A DNA stretch of 64,000 bases, taken from the NCBI RefSeq assembly GCF_023701485.1, contig NZ_JAMQBK010000024.1:186001-250000 (forward strand), read 5' to 3'. Positions 46,282 to 55,832 of the stretch are shown here, one piece after another. The position numbers and the translations under genes are program-made. The number at the start of each line of letters is the position of its first letter. The stretch's first letter is position 1. This DNA comes from Aporhodopirellula aestuarii (GTDB taxonomy: Bacteria; Planctomycetota; Planctomycetia; Pirellulales; Pirellulaceae). The notes beneath the pieces were generated by a model. That model did no database searches, was not told the DNA's origin, and worked only from the letters and a program-made list of their open reading frames with translations.

Positions 46282-48590
46282 ACCACCTCGCTCAACATGT
46301 CCATGATCTCCTTCTCTAGCCCCTTGATCTCCTTTTCGATGGCCTTCAGCGGACGAGGCTCCTCGTACTCGTAGAAGTGTCGATTGAAAGGGATCTCGTA
46401 GCCGAGTTTGATCTTGGAATGGTCGATCCAGGCGTCGTCGCGGTAAGGCAACACCTCTTTCTTGAGATGGGCTTCGCAGTGATCGCGGACCAGTTCCAGC
46501 AACTTGCTGACGTCGGGCTTGGCCGACTTGCTTTTCCCCTTCCCCTTGTAGTCAAGTGGCAGCGGCAACGTGATGTTCGGCGGCAACGGCACATTTTCAG
46601 TGTCTCGTAAATCAGCGTCGGGTTCGGGACGATCTTTGCTGTCGTAGCAAATCTCCGCCTTCGGATCTTTCTCGCCCAAGCTACCCGGTGAGGTCAGCGC
46701 TGACTTGATCGACGCATCGAGCGACAACTCGGCCTTCTCAAATGCGGCTTCAAGAATCTCGATGAACTCGGCCCGATCTTTCACCAATCGCCCACCGTCA
46801 AAATCGCGTCGAAGTTCGTCTAAAACCGCCAAGATCGCAGCTTGAGCCTCGCGGCCAACCATCTCTTCTTGTTGCTTTTTCTTTTTGTCTTTCCGCTTCC
46901 GCGATACCGCCAGCGACTCGAAGGCACTCGTTTGCTTGAATCGCTCGATCCGATCGTCGTTGATCGTAAAATTCAATCTCAACGGTCGTTCGACAACGAT
47001 CTTCAAGTAGCCGAAGTCGCGATTGTCAAACACCTTGCTGACAAACTGACTCTTGCTCTGATCCCGCGACGGATCGACGTTCGAGTTGATTTCGCCGAGC
47101 GTCATGCGAACATCGTGACCGAACTCGGCATACAACCGCGTTAGCATCGCGATGTGGTCGCTCGAACCTCGCTCGCCGTCGCCGATCCGTTTACGTTTGT
47201 CCCCAAGGCTCTTGTCCATCTTCCACGCGAAGTCGGTACCGTTGATCAATTGCACCTTGCCGCGACGTCCCTCGCGTTTACGGTTAGTGACGATCCAGAC
47301 ATACGTGTAGATGCCGGTGTTGTAGAACAGTTGATCTGGCATCCCGATAATCGCTTCGAGCATGTCATTCTCGATGATCCATCGTCGGATATTGCTCTCG
47401 CCCCCGCCGGCGTCTCCGGTGAACAGTGGCGAGCCGTTGAACACGATCGCGATCCGCGACCCTTCGCCTTCACTGCCATCGTCCATTTTGCCGACCGGCC
47501 GCATCTTAGAAATCATGTGCAACAGGAATAGCAACGCTCCGTCGTTGATCCGCGGCAGACCGGGACCAAACCGACCGTTGAACCCAAACTCGTCGTGCTC
47601 TTTGGTAACGTGCTTTTTCTCCGGCTTCCATTCCACACCAAACGGCGGATTGGCCAGCATGTAGTGGAACCGCTCGTCGGGATGTCCATCGCCATCGACT
47701 GTGCCTTCCTTGGGACGCCCGGTGCCCAGCGTATCACCGAACACAATGTTCGTGACATCTTCGCCCTTGATCATCAAATCGCTGCCGCAGATAGCGTACG
47801 ATTCCGGGTTGTATTCCTGGCCGAACAGTTCCAGGTTGGCACTTGGGTTCAGCCCCGTTTCCGGATCAACGATCAACTTTTCTGATTCCGATAACATCCC
47901 ACCGGTGCCGCAGGTGGGATCATAAATCTGAATGACTTTACCTTCGGTGTAGACCAAGTCGTCGTGCGTGAACAGCACATTGATCATCATCTTGATGACT
48001 TCCCGAGGCGTGAAGTGATCCCCCGCCTCCTCGTTGGCTTGCTCATTGAACCGCCGTACCAAGTCCTCGAACACGTATCCCATGGCGATGTTGGGAATCT
48101 TGTCCGGATGCAGGTCGACCTTGCTAACTTCTTTAACGATCTCGAACAGCCGATTGGCGTCATCGAGCTTCTCGATTTCTTCCTCGAATTTGAACTTCTC
48201 TAGGATCGTTCGCGCCCGCGAGGAGAATCCTGCGATGAACTTGGTCAGGTTTGCAGCTAGTTTGTCGGGATCACCCAGCAGGTTTTCAAACGTGAACTCG
48301 GTGGTGTTATGGAACGTCAGCTTGAACTTCTGGTTGATGATCTTTTCGATCGTCTCGCTGTCATACTTGGGAACTTTCTTGCCATCCTTCGTCTTGGTCT
48401 GCTTTTTCAGCCGGTCATATTCCGTGAGTACATCCTCGCGACTGTCTTCAAGAACACAATCGAGCCGGCGCAAAACTGTCAGCGGAATCATCACGCGACG
48501 ATATTGCGGAGGTCGGTACGGACCACGCAGCAGGTTTGCGAGGTTCCAAATGACATCGCCCTGTTCCCGGAAAGCATCCAATTGATTCAT
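46278..48590 (-). CDS. hsdM: Type I DNA methyltransferase subunit HsdM
   Basis: The 770-aa protein is a gamma-type N6-adenine methyltransferase: helical N-terminal domain (VIWNLANLLRGPYRPPQYRR), SAM site YDPTCGTGGMLSESEKLI (about residues 228-245), catalytic ANPPFGVEWKPEKKH (about 312). A Lys/Glu-rich region about residues 560-580 (SRKRKDKKKKQQEEMVGREA) and a long C-terminal part make it longer than classic HsdM (about 500-520 aa); this longer form is common in some type I families. With HsdS it methylates and, with HsdR, restricts. It is the first gene of the operon; the XRE gene is divergent. Confidence 0.95.
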   Translation of the reverse strand: MNQLDAFREQGDVIWNLANLLRGPYRPPQYRRVMIPLTVLRRLDCVLEDSREDVLTEYDRLKKQTKTKDGKKVPKYDSETIEKIINQKFKLTFHNTTEFTFENLLGDPDKLAANLTKFIAGFSSRARTILEKFKFEEEIEKLDDANRLFEIVKEVSKVDLHPDKIPNIAMGYVFEDLVRRFNEQANEEAGDHFTPREVIKMMINVLFTHDDLVYTEGKVIQIYDPTCGTGGMLSESEKLIVDPETGLNPSANLELFGQEYNPESYAICGSDLMIKGEDVTNIVFGDTLGTGRPKEGTVDGDGHPDERFHYMLANPPFGVEWKPEKKHVTKEHDEFGFNGRFGPGLPRINDGALLFLLHMISKMRPVGKMDDGSEGEGSRIAIVFNGSPLFTGDAGGGESNIRRWIIENDMLEAIIGMPDQLFYNTGIYTYVWIVTNRKREGRRGKVQLINGTDFAWKMDKSLGDKRKRIGDGERGSSDHIAMLTRLYAEFGHDVRMTLGEINSNVDPSRDQSKSQFVSKVFDNRDFGYLKIVVERPLRLNFTINDDRIERFKQTSAFESLAVSRKRKDKKKKQQEEMVGREAQAAILAVLDELRRDFDGGRLVKDRAEFIEILEAAFEKAELSLDASIKSALTSPGSLGEKDPKAEICYDSKDRPEPDADLRDTENVPLPPNITLPLPLDYKGKGKSKSAKPDVSKLLELVRDHCEAHLKKEVLPYRDDAWIDHSKIKLGYEIPFNRHFYEYEEPRPLKAIEKEIKGLEKEIMDMLSEVV

Positions 48591-48750
48591 GCGGTCGCGT
48601 CTTGCTTAGGTGGGGATTGGCTTGATAGTGCCGTAGCCGATATGAAGGTGAGCCCGCCACCGATCTCCATTAGCTGGCGAGCGATTGATAGCGGGCGTCT
48701 CGCGAGAGTGTTGCCTAGTGAGTGCTACAATCGTAAGATTTTGGTGGGGA

Positions 48751-49152
48751 ATGAACAAGCTGGCCAACCTCTTTATGCATGCAGGCCGAACCATGAGCTC
48801 ACGAGTCAATGTATCGGGCAATGAACTGGGTGATCGGATTCGCAAGTTGCGCACTGCCAAGGGGTACTCGCTAAGAAAGTTGGCCCCTTTGGTTGGCGTC
48901 GGCTTCTCGTACCTCAGCAAAGTGGAAAACGGGCGTCTCGATTTTGGCGGGGCGCCTTCGGAATCCCTGATTCATCGCTTAGCCGATGTACTGGACGCCG
49001 ACGAGGAAGAATTGCTGTTGCTTGCACATCACGTTCCTCAAACCATCGCCCAGCAAATCTTCGATCATCCAAATTTGTTCCGCGTCCTCGCTCGGTGCAA
49101 CGATCAGCAATTGAAAATGATTGAACGCCAAGCCCACGATTGCGCGAAGTGA
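48751..49152 (+). CDS. XRE-family HTH regulator near the RM locus
   Basis: ATG at 48751 (GGTGGGGA upstream) or 48793 are plausible starts. The HTH is DRIRKLRTAKGYSLRKLAPL, VGVGFSYLSKVENGRLDF. The C-terminal part (LLLLAHHVPQTIAQQIFDHP, NLFRVLARCNDQQLKMIERQ) is similar by eye to that of the XRE protein at 35540 (L-A-x-x-V-P, H-P, Q-x-x-x-I). It is divergent from hsdM and may control RM expression. The stop lies inside the start of the DoxX-like gene. Confidence 0.85.
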   Translation: MNKLANLFMHAGRTMSSRVNVSGNELGDRIRKLRTAKGYSLRKLAPLVGVGFSYLSKVENGRLDFGGAPSESLIHRLADVLDADEEELLLLAHHVPQTIAQQIFDHPNLFRVLARCNDQQLKMIERQAHDCAK

Positions 49153-49511
49153 GGAGCCTCAACGTCGCACTTCTTGCGCTCCTCTTCATCGCAGCCGGCA
49201 TCAATCACTTCGTCGCGCCGGGCGTTTACCTGAAGATCATGCCGGACTATCTGCCTTGGCCGTTGGCTTTGGTTTACGTCTCGGGGTTCTTTGAGGTGCT
49301 TGGTGGTGCGGGCTTGGCGGTGCCACGGCTTCGACTAGCGGCTGGGTGGGGATTGATCGCACTGCTTGTTGCCGTCTTCCCAGCTAACGTGGACATGCTG
49401 ATGAACGCGGACCAGTTTCCGGCGATCCCGGTTTGGGCATTGGTTGCACGACTGCCTCTGCAAGGTGTACTGATCGCTTGGGTCTGGTGGGCGGCGTTGA
49501 AATCGCGATGA
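49149..49511 (+). CDS. DoxX-like membrane protein
   Basis: GTG at 49149 overlaps the XRE stop (GTGA); TTG at 49140 is also possible. About 120 residues with four membrane segments: LNVALLALLFIAAGINHFVA, LPWPLALVYVSGFFEVLGGA, LAAGWGLIALLVAVFPANVD and LPLQGVLIAWVWWAALKS. The N-H-F-x-x-P and G-F-F-E-V-L-G-G motifs are typical of DoxX/DoxD-like proteins. Physiological role uncertain. It is the last gene before the tRNA. Confidence 0.85.
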   Translation: MRSLNVALLALLFIAAGINHFVAPGVYLKIMPDYLPWPLALVYVSGFFEVLGGAGLAVPRLRLAAGWGLIALLVAVFPANVDMLMNADQFPAIPVWALVARLPLQGVLIAWVWWAALKSR

Positions 49512-49840
49512 GATTCGCGTCTCCCAGCTTTCTCAGTGTCTCCAAATCAAATGACCCGGCAAACGGTGTTTGGGCTCCGTTTCGGTGGGTCGCTACGAAG
49601 TGGGTGATTGGAAACATCGCGATTTGCTGGGTCAAACGTAGTTCTCAACTGGACCGAAAGGGAGGTCGCTACGGCTCCTAACCCAAACCGGCTAAGACAC
49701 AGAGAACGTAAGAATTCTGGCCGAGAAACCGAAATCCGCCCGCGAGTGCCGGCCAGAGTGTTCTCAGGATTCTGAGACGACAGAGAAACCGCCGCCGTGA
49801 ACATCGACGCAAGTGGTTGCGGGATAACGGGATAAAACGA
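49512..49840. other. Intergenic region without recognised gene
   Basis: 329 bases between the DoxX-like gene and the tRNA terminator. Frames on both strands lack an RBS and recognisable sequence. No repeat or att-like match to the tRNA end was noticed. Confidence 0.5.
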
Positions 49841-49873
49841 AAAAAGCCGACGTGGAGCACACGTCGGCTTTTC
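49841..49873. terminator. Bidirectional terminator beside tRNA-fMet
   Basis: AAAAAGCCGACGTG (49841-49854) and CACGTCGGCTTTT (about 49859-49872), perfect stem with A-run before and T-run after, so it can act for the minus-strand tRNA and for plus-strand transcripts. Confidence 0.88.
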
Positions 49874-49915
49874 GTTTACTGGTGGGTCGGAAAGTGTTCC
49901 AACCAAACAGAGAAG

Positions 49916-49989
<74 letters not shown>

Positions 49990-50325
49990 GTATTTTTAGA
50001 CGTTCCTGATGCTTCCGAGGTTCACTTTCCATGCACCTTGGAACAAGGTTTTTGGGAACAACATTCGCTGGCTCGTCTTTGGATAAGCATTCCTTAAACG
50101 CCCTGATCTGTCAACCGAGGATGCGAGGGGGCGGCGAAGATTTTTTGAATGTGGCTTCGTTCTATCCGTTATGCTGGCCTAAACTTGACGAGGTGGCGGT
50201 CTGTTCGTTCTGTTGTACTGTGATTTGTCGGCTCCGCAGTGAATCTGTTGTTCCCGCCCGTTTCTCATCATTGAACTCGATTCGTGCCGCCCCCCTCGAT
50301 CTGGCGGGCCCCCAGGCGTCTTTTC
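49990..50325. other. Intergenic region between tRNA and squalene-cyclase-fold gene
   Basis: 336 bases. A T-rich patch at about 50140-50172 (TTTTTTGAATGTGGCTTCGT) could hold a promoter for the gene at 50326, but the spacing between TTGAAT and TATGCT (19 bases) is not ideal. No gene is supported. Confidence 0.45.
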
Positions 50326-52293
50326 ATGAACCATTCGGAACCCGCATCGGCAGATAGCTCCGGCGATTTTTCGCCTGTGGTGCCCGAGCCGAACGCAGGT
50401 CCAGTGCCGAATCCGCGGTCTGTGCCGAATGTTCCGCCAGCGGCCCCACCTCCGCCGCCTGTGCCTCCACCCCCGCCGCCACGGGCGAGCCTGCCGCCGT
50501 TGTCGACATCGCCCCAGCTGGCACCTCCCCAGCCACCCTCGCAGCCATCGGCTTCGCCTCAGCCGGCGAGCCCCCAGCCGGTTGATCCTCAGCCGGTTGA
50601 TCCTCAGCCGATCAACCCGCAGCAGCCGGTAAGCCCGCAGCCACGCCAGCCACAGGCGCCGGCTCAGCCGCGGCAACCCGTGCAGCCGCAGCCACGCTCG
50701 CGGCCTCAACCAGGGGCACAACCACAACAGCAATCACCACAGCCAGCGACACGGGCACAACAGCCTACGCGGGCAGGGCTTGCGGAACCCCAAACTAGCT
50801 CCAACTCGGCCAAGCCGCTGGCCAGCGGTCAATCGGGCGGCGAAGGGGGCAAGATTCCTCGGTGGCGCGGGCTGGTGACGCCGGCGTCGCAAAAGTCCAC
50901 TCATGAGGATGAACCGCTCGAACCGGTTCGCCGTTCGATTCCGGCGTGGTTGGTCAGCATGATCTTCCACATGACGTTGCTGTTGGCACTCGCGCTTTGG
51001 ACGCTGCCGGTCGGCGACGGGATTTCTCGCGTCGTGCTGGAGTTTGGAGAGGCAAAAGAATCGGAGTCGGTCGAGCTGCAGGAGTACGCGCTCGAAAGCG
51101 CAGATTCGGTCTTCCAAGAAGACAGCGCGGACTCGGAGGTCGAAGCGCCGGTGGATTTGGAAGTGGAAGCGATGATCGAGTCGATCGATATTGCGGAACC
51201 GACTGATATTGCGCCGCTCGAAATTGGCGCTACGTCCTCGGACTTGGTCGTCAAGCCGATGTTTGGTGGTCGTACGGGAGCAATGAAATCAGCTCTGTTA
51301 GCCATGTACGGCGGCAACTCCGATACCGTCGAAGCGGTCGATCTGGGGCTGAAGTGGTTGGCCCGCCAACAGCAAAACAACGGTTCGTGGAGCATGCGTG
51401 GTCCGTACGACGATGGATCGTTCCAAGAGAACCGCACGGCAGCGACGGCGATGGCGTTGCTGGCGTTCCAAGGTGACGGCAACACCCATTTCGACGGCCC
51501 GTATGCGAAGGTCGTCGAAAAGGGACTTAAATATCTTTTAAACAAACAGAGTCGCCGCGACGGCTTCTTTGCGGGGGGTGAACCGGATCACCAACGCGCC
51601 TACGCACATGCTCAGGCGACGATCGCGCTGTGCGAACTTTATGGCATGACGAAGGACTCGAAATTGCGAGTTCCATCCGAAGCGGCGATCGACTATTCGG
51701 TCCGTGCTCAAGGGCGCGAGGGCGGTTGGCGATACGATCCACGTGGGGATTCCGACCTGTCGGTGACGGGTTGGTATGTGATGGCATTGTCGAGTGCCCA
51801 AGCGGCGGGGATCGCGGTGGAGCCTTCGACGCTTGCGTTCATCAACGGGTACTTAGATACGGTCGCGGTCGAAAATGGGGCCGGCTATTGTTATCAGAGA
51901 GGACGGCCACCGAGCCCATCGATGACAGCGGAGGGACTGCTCTGTCGTCAGTACCTTGGTTGGAATCGCGACCGTCAAGCGATGTCGCTTGGCTTGAGCA
52001 CGTTGGTGCAGGATTGGCCGATCAATCGTGAATCGATGAACGTCTATTACTGGTACTACGCCACCCAAGCACTGCATCACTACGGCGGTTCGGCATGGGA
52101 GATCTGGAACAGCAACATGAAAGTGGTGTTGCCCCGGATGCAAGTGAAACGTGGATCGGAAGCCGGGAGCTGGTCACCTCAAGCGGATGAACACGGCAAC
52201 GCGTCGGGTCGACTGTACACGACATGCTTCTCGATCTATTGCCTCGAGGTTTATTACCGTCACCTGCCGCTGTACAAGTTGGGCGACAAGTAA
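50326..52293 (+). CDS. Pro/Gln-rich membrane protein with squalene-cyclase/prenyltransferase fold
   Basis: ATG at 50326 (MNHSEPASADSSGDFS) is used; AGG lies eight bases upstream. The first about 190 residues are a Pro/Gln-rich low-complexity region. A membrane segment follows at about 205-225 (IPAWLVSMIFHMTLLLALAL), then an acidic linker with Glu/Ser/Asp. From about residue 310 there are repeated alpha-hairpins with Q-x-x-x-G-S-W/G-G-W motifs (LKWLARQQQNNGSWSMRGPY, GREGGWRYDPRGDSDLSVTG, YYWYYATQALHHYGG), the alpha-alpha barrel of terpene cyclase/prenyltransferase-like proteins. Such proteins with an N-terminal membrane anchor are frequent in planctomycetes; function unknown. The catalytic D-x-D-D-T-A motif is absent. 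Confidence 0.82.
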   Translation: MNHSEPASADSSGDFSPVVPEPNAGPVPNPRSVPNVPPAAPPPPPVPPPPPPRASLPPLSTSPQLAPPQPPSQPSASPQPASPQPVDPQPVDPQPINPQQPVSPQPRQPQAPAQPRQPVQPQPRSRPQPGAQPQQQSPQPATRAQQPTRAGLAEPQTSSNSAKPLASGQSGGEGGKIPRWRGLVTPASQKSTHEDEPLEPVRRSIPAWLVSMIFHMTLLLALALWTLPVGDGISRVVLEFGEAKESESVELQEYALESADSVFQEDSADSEVEAPVDLEVEAMIESIDIAEPTDIAPLEIGATSSDLVVKPMFGGRTGAMKSALLAMYGGNSDTVEAVDLGLKWLARQQQNNGSWSMRGPYDDGSFQENRTAATAMALLAFQGDGNTHFDGPYAKVVEKGLKYLLNKQSRRDGFFAGGEPDHQRAYAHAQATIALCELYGMTKDSKLRVPSEAAIDYSVRAQGREGGWRYDPRGDSDLSVTGWYVMALSSAQAAGIAVEPSTLAFINGYLDTVAVENGAGYCYQRGRPPSPSMTAEGLLCRQYLGWNRDRQAMSLGLSTLVQDWPINRESMNVYYWYYATQALHHYGGSAWEIWNSNMKVVLPRMQVKRGSEAGSWSPQADEHGNASGRLYTTCFSIYCLEVYYRHLPLYKLGDK

Positions 52294-52693
52294 GGCCTAG
52301 TGGGTCTTGCCAGAACGTTGCCCACCGTCTGGCGACGGTGGCTACGGCGAAAATAGAACTGCTGTGGCTGGATAACGCCACTTTCTGGCAGACGTATTGG
52401 AGTTATTGCATCTCTGAAACGCTTCAATTCCCGGTCTTTGGGGACACCAATTTAATTACTGCGGGATTTCAGAAGTAGCAGAACGGCGCAAACCGTCCGG
52501 TAACGTGGGACCGGACGGCTTGCGCCGTTCCGCTAAGAAAAGCACTAGAACAATCGATGCCCGGAGAGACCGAGCTACGTGAAAAGTCTTGATGTCCAGT
52601 TCGCGGATGCTAGCATCGAACGAGACGATTAACTTCTGCTCGATCGAAACGCGGACGAGCTTCATGTGACCGTGCGTTTCGCAACATTTGTGA
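52294..52693. other. Intergenic region with hairpin and REP-like repeat
   Basis: About 400 bases between genes. CCACCGTC/GACGGTGG at 52322-52341 may be a weak terminator of the upstream gene (no T-run). The rest holds the palindromic repeat described separately. No gene seen. Confidence 0.6.
52464..52559. repeat. REP/MITE-like palindromic repeat, copy 1
   Basis: A 56-base palindrome at 52478-52533, arms GCAGAACGGCGC ... and ... GCGCCGTTCCGC enclosing CCGTCCGGT / ACCGGACGG. The flanks GGATTTCA before and AGCAC-N2-GAACAATC after are shared with copy 2 at 63.4 kb. Confidence 0.85.
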
Positions 52694-53542
52694 TCAGACG
52701 TGTAGGGAGGCGAGCCATTTCGCGGCCCGTTCGACTTCCTCTCGGTGCTGCTCGTCGATCAAGCCGCCGTGATCGAGATCCGCCAGCGTGACGATGCGAT
52801 GCTCTCCCGCATAAGCGGCGTGAATCTTTTGCTGGATCGTCGGGAGCACGAGTTCATCGCGTTCGGACATCAAAAACACTGCCGGGATCTGGGATCGCGA
52901 GGCGGATTCGATGGCGTGAAGCGAATCGGGGATCCGTGAGATAACGGGCTTCATCAATCGTCTGGCGGCGTACCGATCGGCAACACCCAAGACGACGTCA
53001 GAAAGATGCGGTGGGTTGCGGAGCCAGAGCGAGAAGCGATCCTTGGCGACATCATTGGGACGCCACTGGTCGAGTCGAGCGGCGAGCGAGAGGGCGGGCA
53101 AGCACCCGAGGCTGTTGCCGCAAATCCAAACTTGCGTGTTCGGTGCAAACCGTGCCTCAAGGACTTGGGATGCAAACGTTTCGGCTGCGGGGGCGAACGA
53201 TTTCAGCGTCGCCCGACCACTACTGCGGCCGTACCCTGGCGGGTTCCACGTCCAAGCTTCGTAGTGGTTGCCGAGATCGTGATAACGGTTGTCGTCGTGA
53301 GGCGGTACCAAGTTGGCGGGAAAGGCGGACGAGCGTTCGGCGCGTCCGGCGGTCCCGGGGAATTTGAGAAGCAGGGTTTGCGGTGGTGGGATGGTGCGCC
53401 AGTCGCGCGTCAGGTCGGTGGGCTCGGGCGAAGTCGGTAGCGCACCGGGCGTCAGGTTCGTTGCGACAAAGGTGTCAAGTATCGACTTCTCACCGCGTTG
53501 AGATTTCCCAACGTTTGGAACTGGAATCTCACACCGAATCAA
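52694..53542 (-). CDS. Alpha/beta hydrolase
   Basis: The frame opens with TTG at 53542; no better start is obvious. The 282-aa protein has the alpha/beta hydrolase order: a glycine-rich loop (LKFPGTAGRAERSSAFPAN), the strand WTWNPPGYGRSSG, the nucleophile elbow VWICGNSLGCLPAL (Ser about residue 143), the acid site FLMSERDELVLP and the His site LADLDHGGLIDE. Substrate cannot be told. It is not overlapping other genes; the 93-base gap to PyrD suggests a separate unit or loose operon. Confidence 0.85.
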   Translation of the reverse strand: MIRCEIPVPNVGKSQRGEKSILDTFVATNLTPGALPTSPEPTDLTRDWRTIPPPQTLLLKFPGTAGRAERSSAFPANLVPPHDDNRYHDLGNHYEAWTWNPPGYGRSSGRATLKSFAPAAETFASQVLEARFAPNTQVWICGNSLGCLPALSLAARLDQWRPNDVAKDRFSLWLRNPPHLSDVVLGVADRYAARRLMKPVISRIPDSLHAIESASRSQIPAVFLMSERDELVLPTIQQKIHAAYAGEHRIVTLADLDHGGLIDEQHREEVERAAKWLASLHV

Positions 53543-53635
53543 TCCTTCCGGTTGGATCGGATGACGCGATGGGCGAAGAACGAAACGGTTGAGGAGATAG
53601 TGAAAAATGGCAATCGGTCGATGAAGGGTGAATTT

Positions 53636-54571
53636 TTACTTGAGTTTGAGGGTACCCACGATGTCGCTGATTTGGGTGGCGCCGAGTTCGCTGAGGGCGG
53701 CGGGGAGTTCGTCGATGAGCCGCATCGAAAGCGTGGGATCGTAGTAGTTTGCGGTTCCGATTTGGACCGCCGACGCTCCAGTAACGAGGAACTGCATCAC
53801 GTCGTCGAGTGAGGCGATGCCTCCGATGCCGATGATCGGGATGTCGACGGCTTGGCGGACTTGGTGGACGCACCGCAGTGCGATCGGTTTGATCGCTGGG
53901 CCGCTCAAGCCGCCCATGCCGTTGCCGAGGATGGGGCGTTGTTTGCGCCAGTCGACTGCCATGCCGAGAACCGTGTTGGTGAGGCAGACCGCATCGGCTC
54001 CACCCTCGGCGGCGCCGCGTGCGATATCCGCGATGCTGGTTACGTTGGGTGTCAGTTTGGCCAGGATCGGAACCTCGGTGGCTTCGCGTGCGGATGCGAC
54101 GACCCGTTGGCAGGATTCGGCGTTAGTGCCGAAGTCGATGCCGCCGCTGACATTGGGGCAGGAAAGGTTCAGTTCGATCGCCGCGACGCCTTGGCATTGC
54201 CCGACGCGGCTAGCGAGGTTGGTGAAGTCTTCGACGGTTCGGCCGGCGACGCTGACAACGATCGGCGCCGAGAGTGAAGTCAGGTAGGGCAGGTGATATT
54301 CGATGAACGCGTCGACGCCATCGTTATCGAGACCGATCGCGTTAAGCAGTCCCGCGGACGTTTCAACCGTTCGCCAGGGTGCGTTGCCAATGCGTGGTTC
54401 GGCGGTGATGGTCTTGGGCAGGATCCCGCCGAGCCGATTGAGGTCGACGATTTCTTGCATTTCGCGCGCGTACCCAAACGTGCCAGAAGCGACCATGATC
54501 GGGTTGGGCAGGACGAGTCGACCCAGGCTTGTCTGCAGCGTGGGGGCGTTCACATCGGTCAGCGAAGTCAT
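53636..54571 (-). CDS. pyrD: Dihydroorotate dehydrogenase, class 1B
   Basis: The 311-aa protein catalyses the oxidation of dihydroorotate to orotate in pyrimidine synthesis. FMN and substrate motifs: [60 protein letters not shown] with Cys (about residue 139) as catalytic base, which is the class 1 feature, [40 protein letters not shown] and [20 protein letters not shown]. Class 1B normally pairs with PyrK; no pyrK is seen here. It overlaps the coaB stop by four bases. Confidence 0.95.
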   Translation of the reverse strand: MTSLTDVNAPTLQTSLGRLVLPNPIMVASGTFGYAREMQEIVDLNRLGGILPKTITAEPRIGNAPWRTVETSAGLLNAIGLDNDGVDAFIEYHLPYLTSLSAPIVVSVAGRTVEDFTNLASRVGQCQGVAAIELNLSCPNVSGGIDFGTNAESCQRVVASAREATEVPILAKLTPNVTSIADIARGAAEGGADAVCLTNTVLGMAVDWRKQRPILGNGMGGLSGPAIKPIALRCVHQVRQAVDIPIIGIGGIASLDDVMQFLVTGASAVQIGTANYYDPTLSMRLIDELPAALSELGATQISDIVGTLKLK

Positions 54572-55221
54572 TGGAGAATCAATCGGTTATGAATTTGTTG
54601 GATGAGGCGATTGGCAACGTGTTGCTTGTTGCCTGAAATGGTTTCGATCACGCTACCGTCGCGGTCGAGCAACTCGACATGGTTGTCGGAGGCGTCAATG
54701 GCTTCGGGCCCGTTGCTGACCATCAGGTCGCAGTGTTTTTTTTCGAGTTTGACGGTGGCTCGGAAGCGGCGGTCATCGGTCTCGAGTGCGAAGCCGACGA
54801 CCCATTGGTCGTTGCGTTTGGACTCGCCGAGAACCGCGATCACATCGGGAGTTTCGACGAGGTCGAGTTGCAATGGCCGTCCGGTCTTGGAGAGTTTTTG
54901 GTCGGAAACGTGCAACGGTTTGTAGTCGCACGGGGCGGCGGCACCGATCGCGCCGTCGCAATGCGGGAAAATTTCGTTGGCAACGCGGAGCATGTCATCG
55001 GTGGTGATGACTTCGACAACCTCGGCGGCGGCTGGATATTTGACGGCGACGGGGCCTGACACGACCACAACGTCATGGCCGAGTTTGAGCACCGCTTCGG
55101 CGAGTGCGGCGCCCATCCGGCCGCTCGACGCGTTGGTCAGGTAACGGACAGGATCGAGGTATTGTCTGGTCGGGCCGGAGGTGATCAGGACTTTCACGGA
55201 TGCCGGTTTGGAGTCGTTCAC
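54568..55221 (-). CDS. coaB: Phosphopantothenate-cysteine ligase (stand-alone CoaB domain)
   Basis: A 217-aa protein with the DFP/CoaB fold: [40 protein letters not shown], the CTP/substrate motif [20 protein letters not shown] and [30 protein letters not shown]. The CoaC decarboxylase domain that usually precedes it is absent, so CoaC must be encoded elsewhere. It adds cysteine to phosphopantothenate in coenzyme A synthesis. Start at 55221 overlaps the TerB-like gene by four bases; pyrD follows with a four-base overlap. Confidence 0.93.
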   Translation of the reverse strand: MNDSKPASVKVLITSGPTRQYLDPVRYLTNASSGRMGAALAEAVLKLGHDVVVVSGPVAVKYPAAAEVVEVITTDDMLRVANEIFPHCDGAIGAAAPCDYKPLHVSDQKLSKTGRPLQLDLVETPDVIAVLGESKRNDQWVVGFALETDDRRFRATVKLEKKHCDLMVSNGPEAIDASDNHVELLDRDGSVIETISGNKQHVANRLIQQIHNRLILQ

Positions 55222-55613
55222 GACGAGGCGTCTTTCGGTCCAGAGCTGGCTTTGTCTGCGATGACCGACGAGATGATTTGTTGCAGCCGGTCGCCGACGA
55301 TATTCATGTGAGCGGCAGCGAGTGCGAAGAGTCGTTTTTCGGTTTCGGCGAGAACACCGTCAGCGGCCATCATGACGATCAAGTCGGCGAGCAATTCTTC
55401 ACGGGTCGCTTCATCGGCCGGCAGTTCGAGGGCGGCATCGTCCCCGAGGCCGAACTCCAACGCCGACTGCAATTCGGCTTGGCCGAGCCCTAATTCAACA
55501 CAGCGGTCGGCCAAAAACGCAACTTCGCGTCCGCCGATTGAGCCGTCGGCGAGCGCCATGACCACGAGGTTTCGCAGCTGCCGTTGACGTTGGGTGTAGT
55601 TCGGTTCGCTCAT
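55218..55613 (-). CDS. TerB-like protein
   Basis: The 131-aa helical protein (RQLRNLVVMALADGSIGGRE, VAFLADRCVELGLGQAELQS, LLADLIVMMAADGVLAETEK) shows the two conserved TerB/DjlA-like motifs with D-G and E-x-x-x-L. TerB proteins bind metal and are linked to stress responses or membrane processes. It overlaps coaB and probably belongs to the pyrD-coaB unit. Confidence 0.85.
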   Translation of the reverse strand: MSEPNYTQRQRQLRNLVVMALADGSIGGREVAFLADRCVELGLGQAELQSALEFGLGDDAALELPADEATREELLADLIVMMAADGVLAETEKRLFALAAAHMNIVGDRLQQIISSVIADKASSGPKDASS

Positions 55614-55832
55614 AAGAAGAGGGCTGCAAAAGAGGACGGACGTCGAAGTGGGGAAAATGCTCGAGCGAGCTCGCCGGTGAGGAGTTGGGAACGCCCGCGA
55701 GCGGGGAATTGCCAGGCGGCATTTTGGCGATGCCCTATCGTATCAAAATGGAGTCGTGGGTGAATCGGGCTGGATGGCGAAGTCACGCATTGTCGCATGG
55801 ATGGCGAAATCGGATCGGCGGCGGGATTCGTC

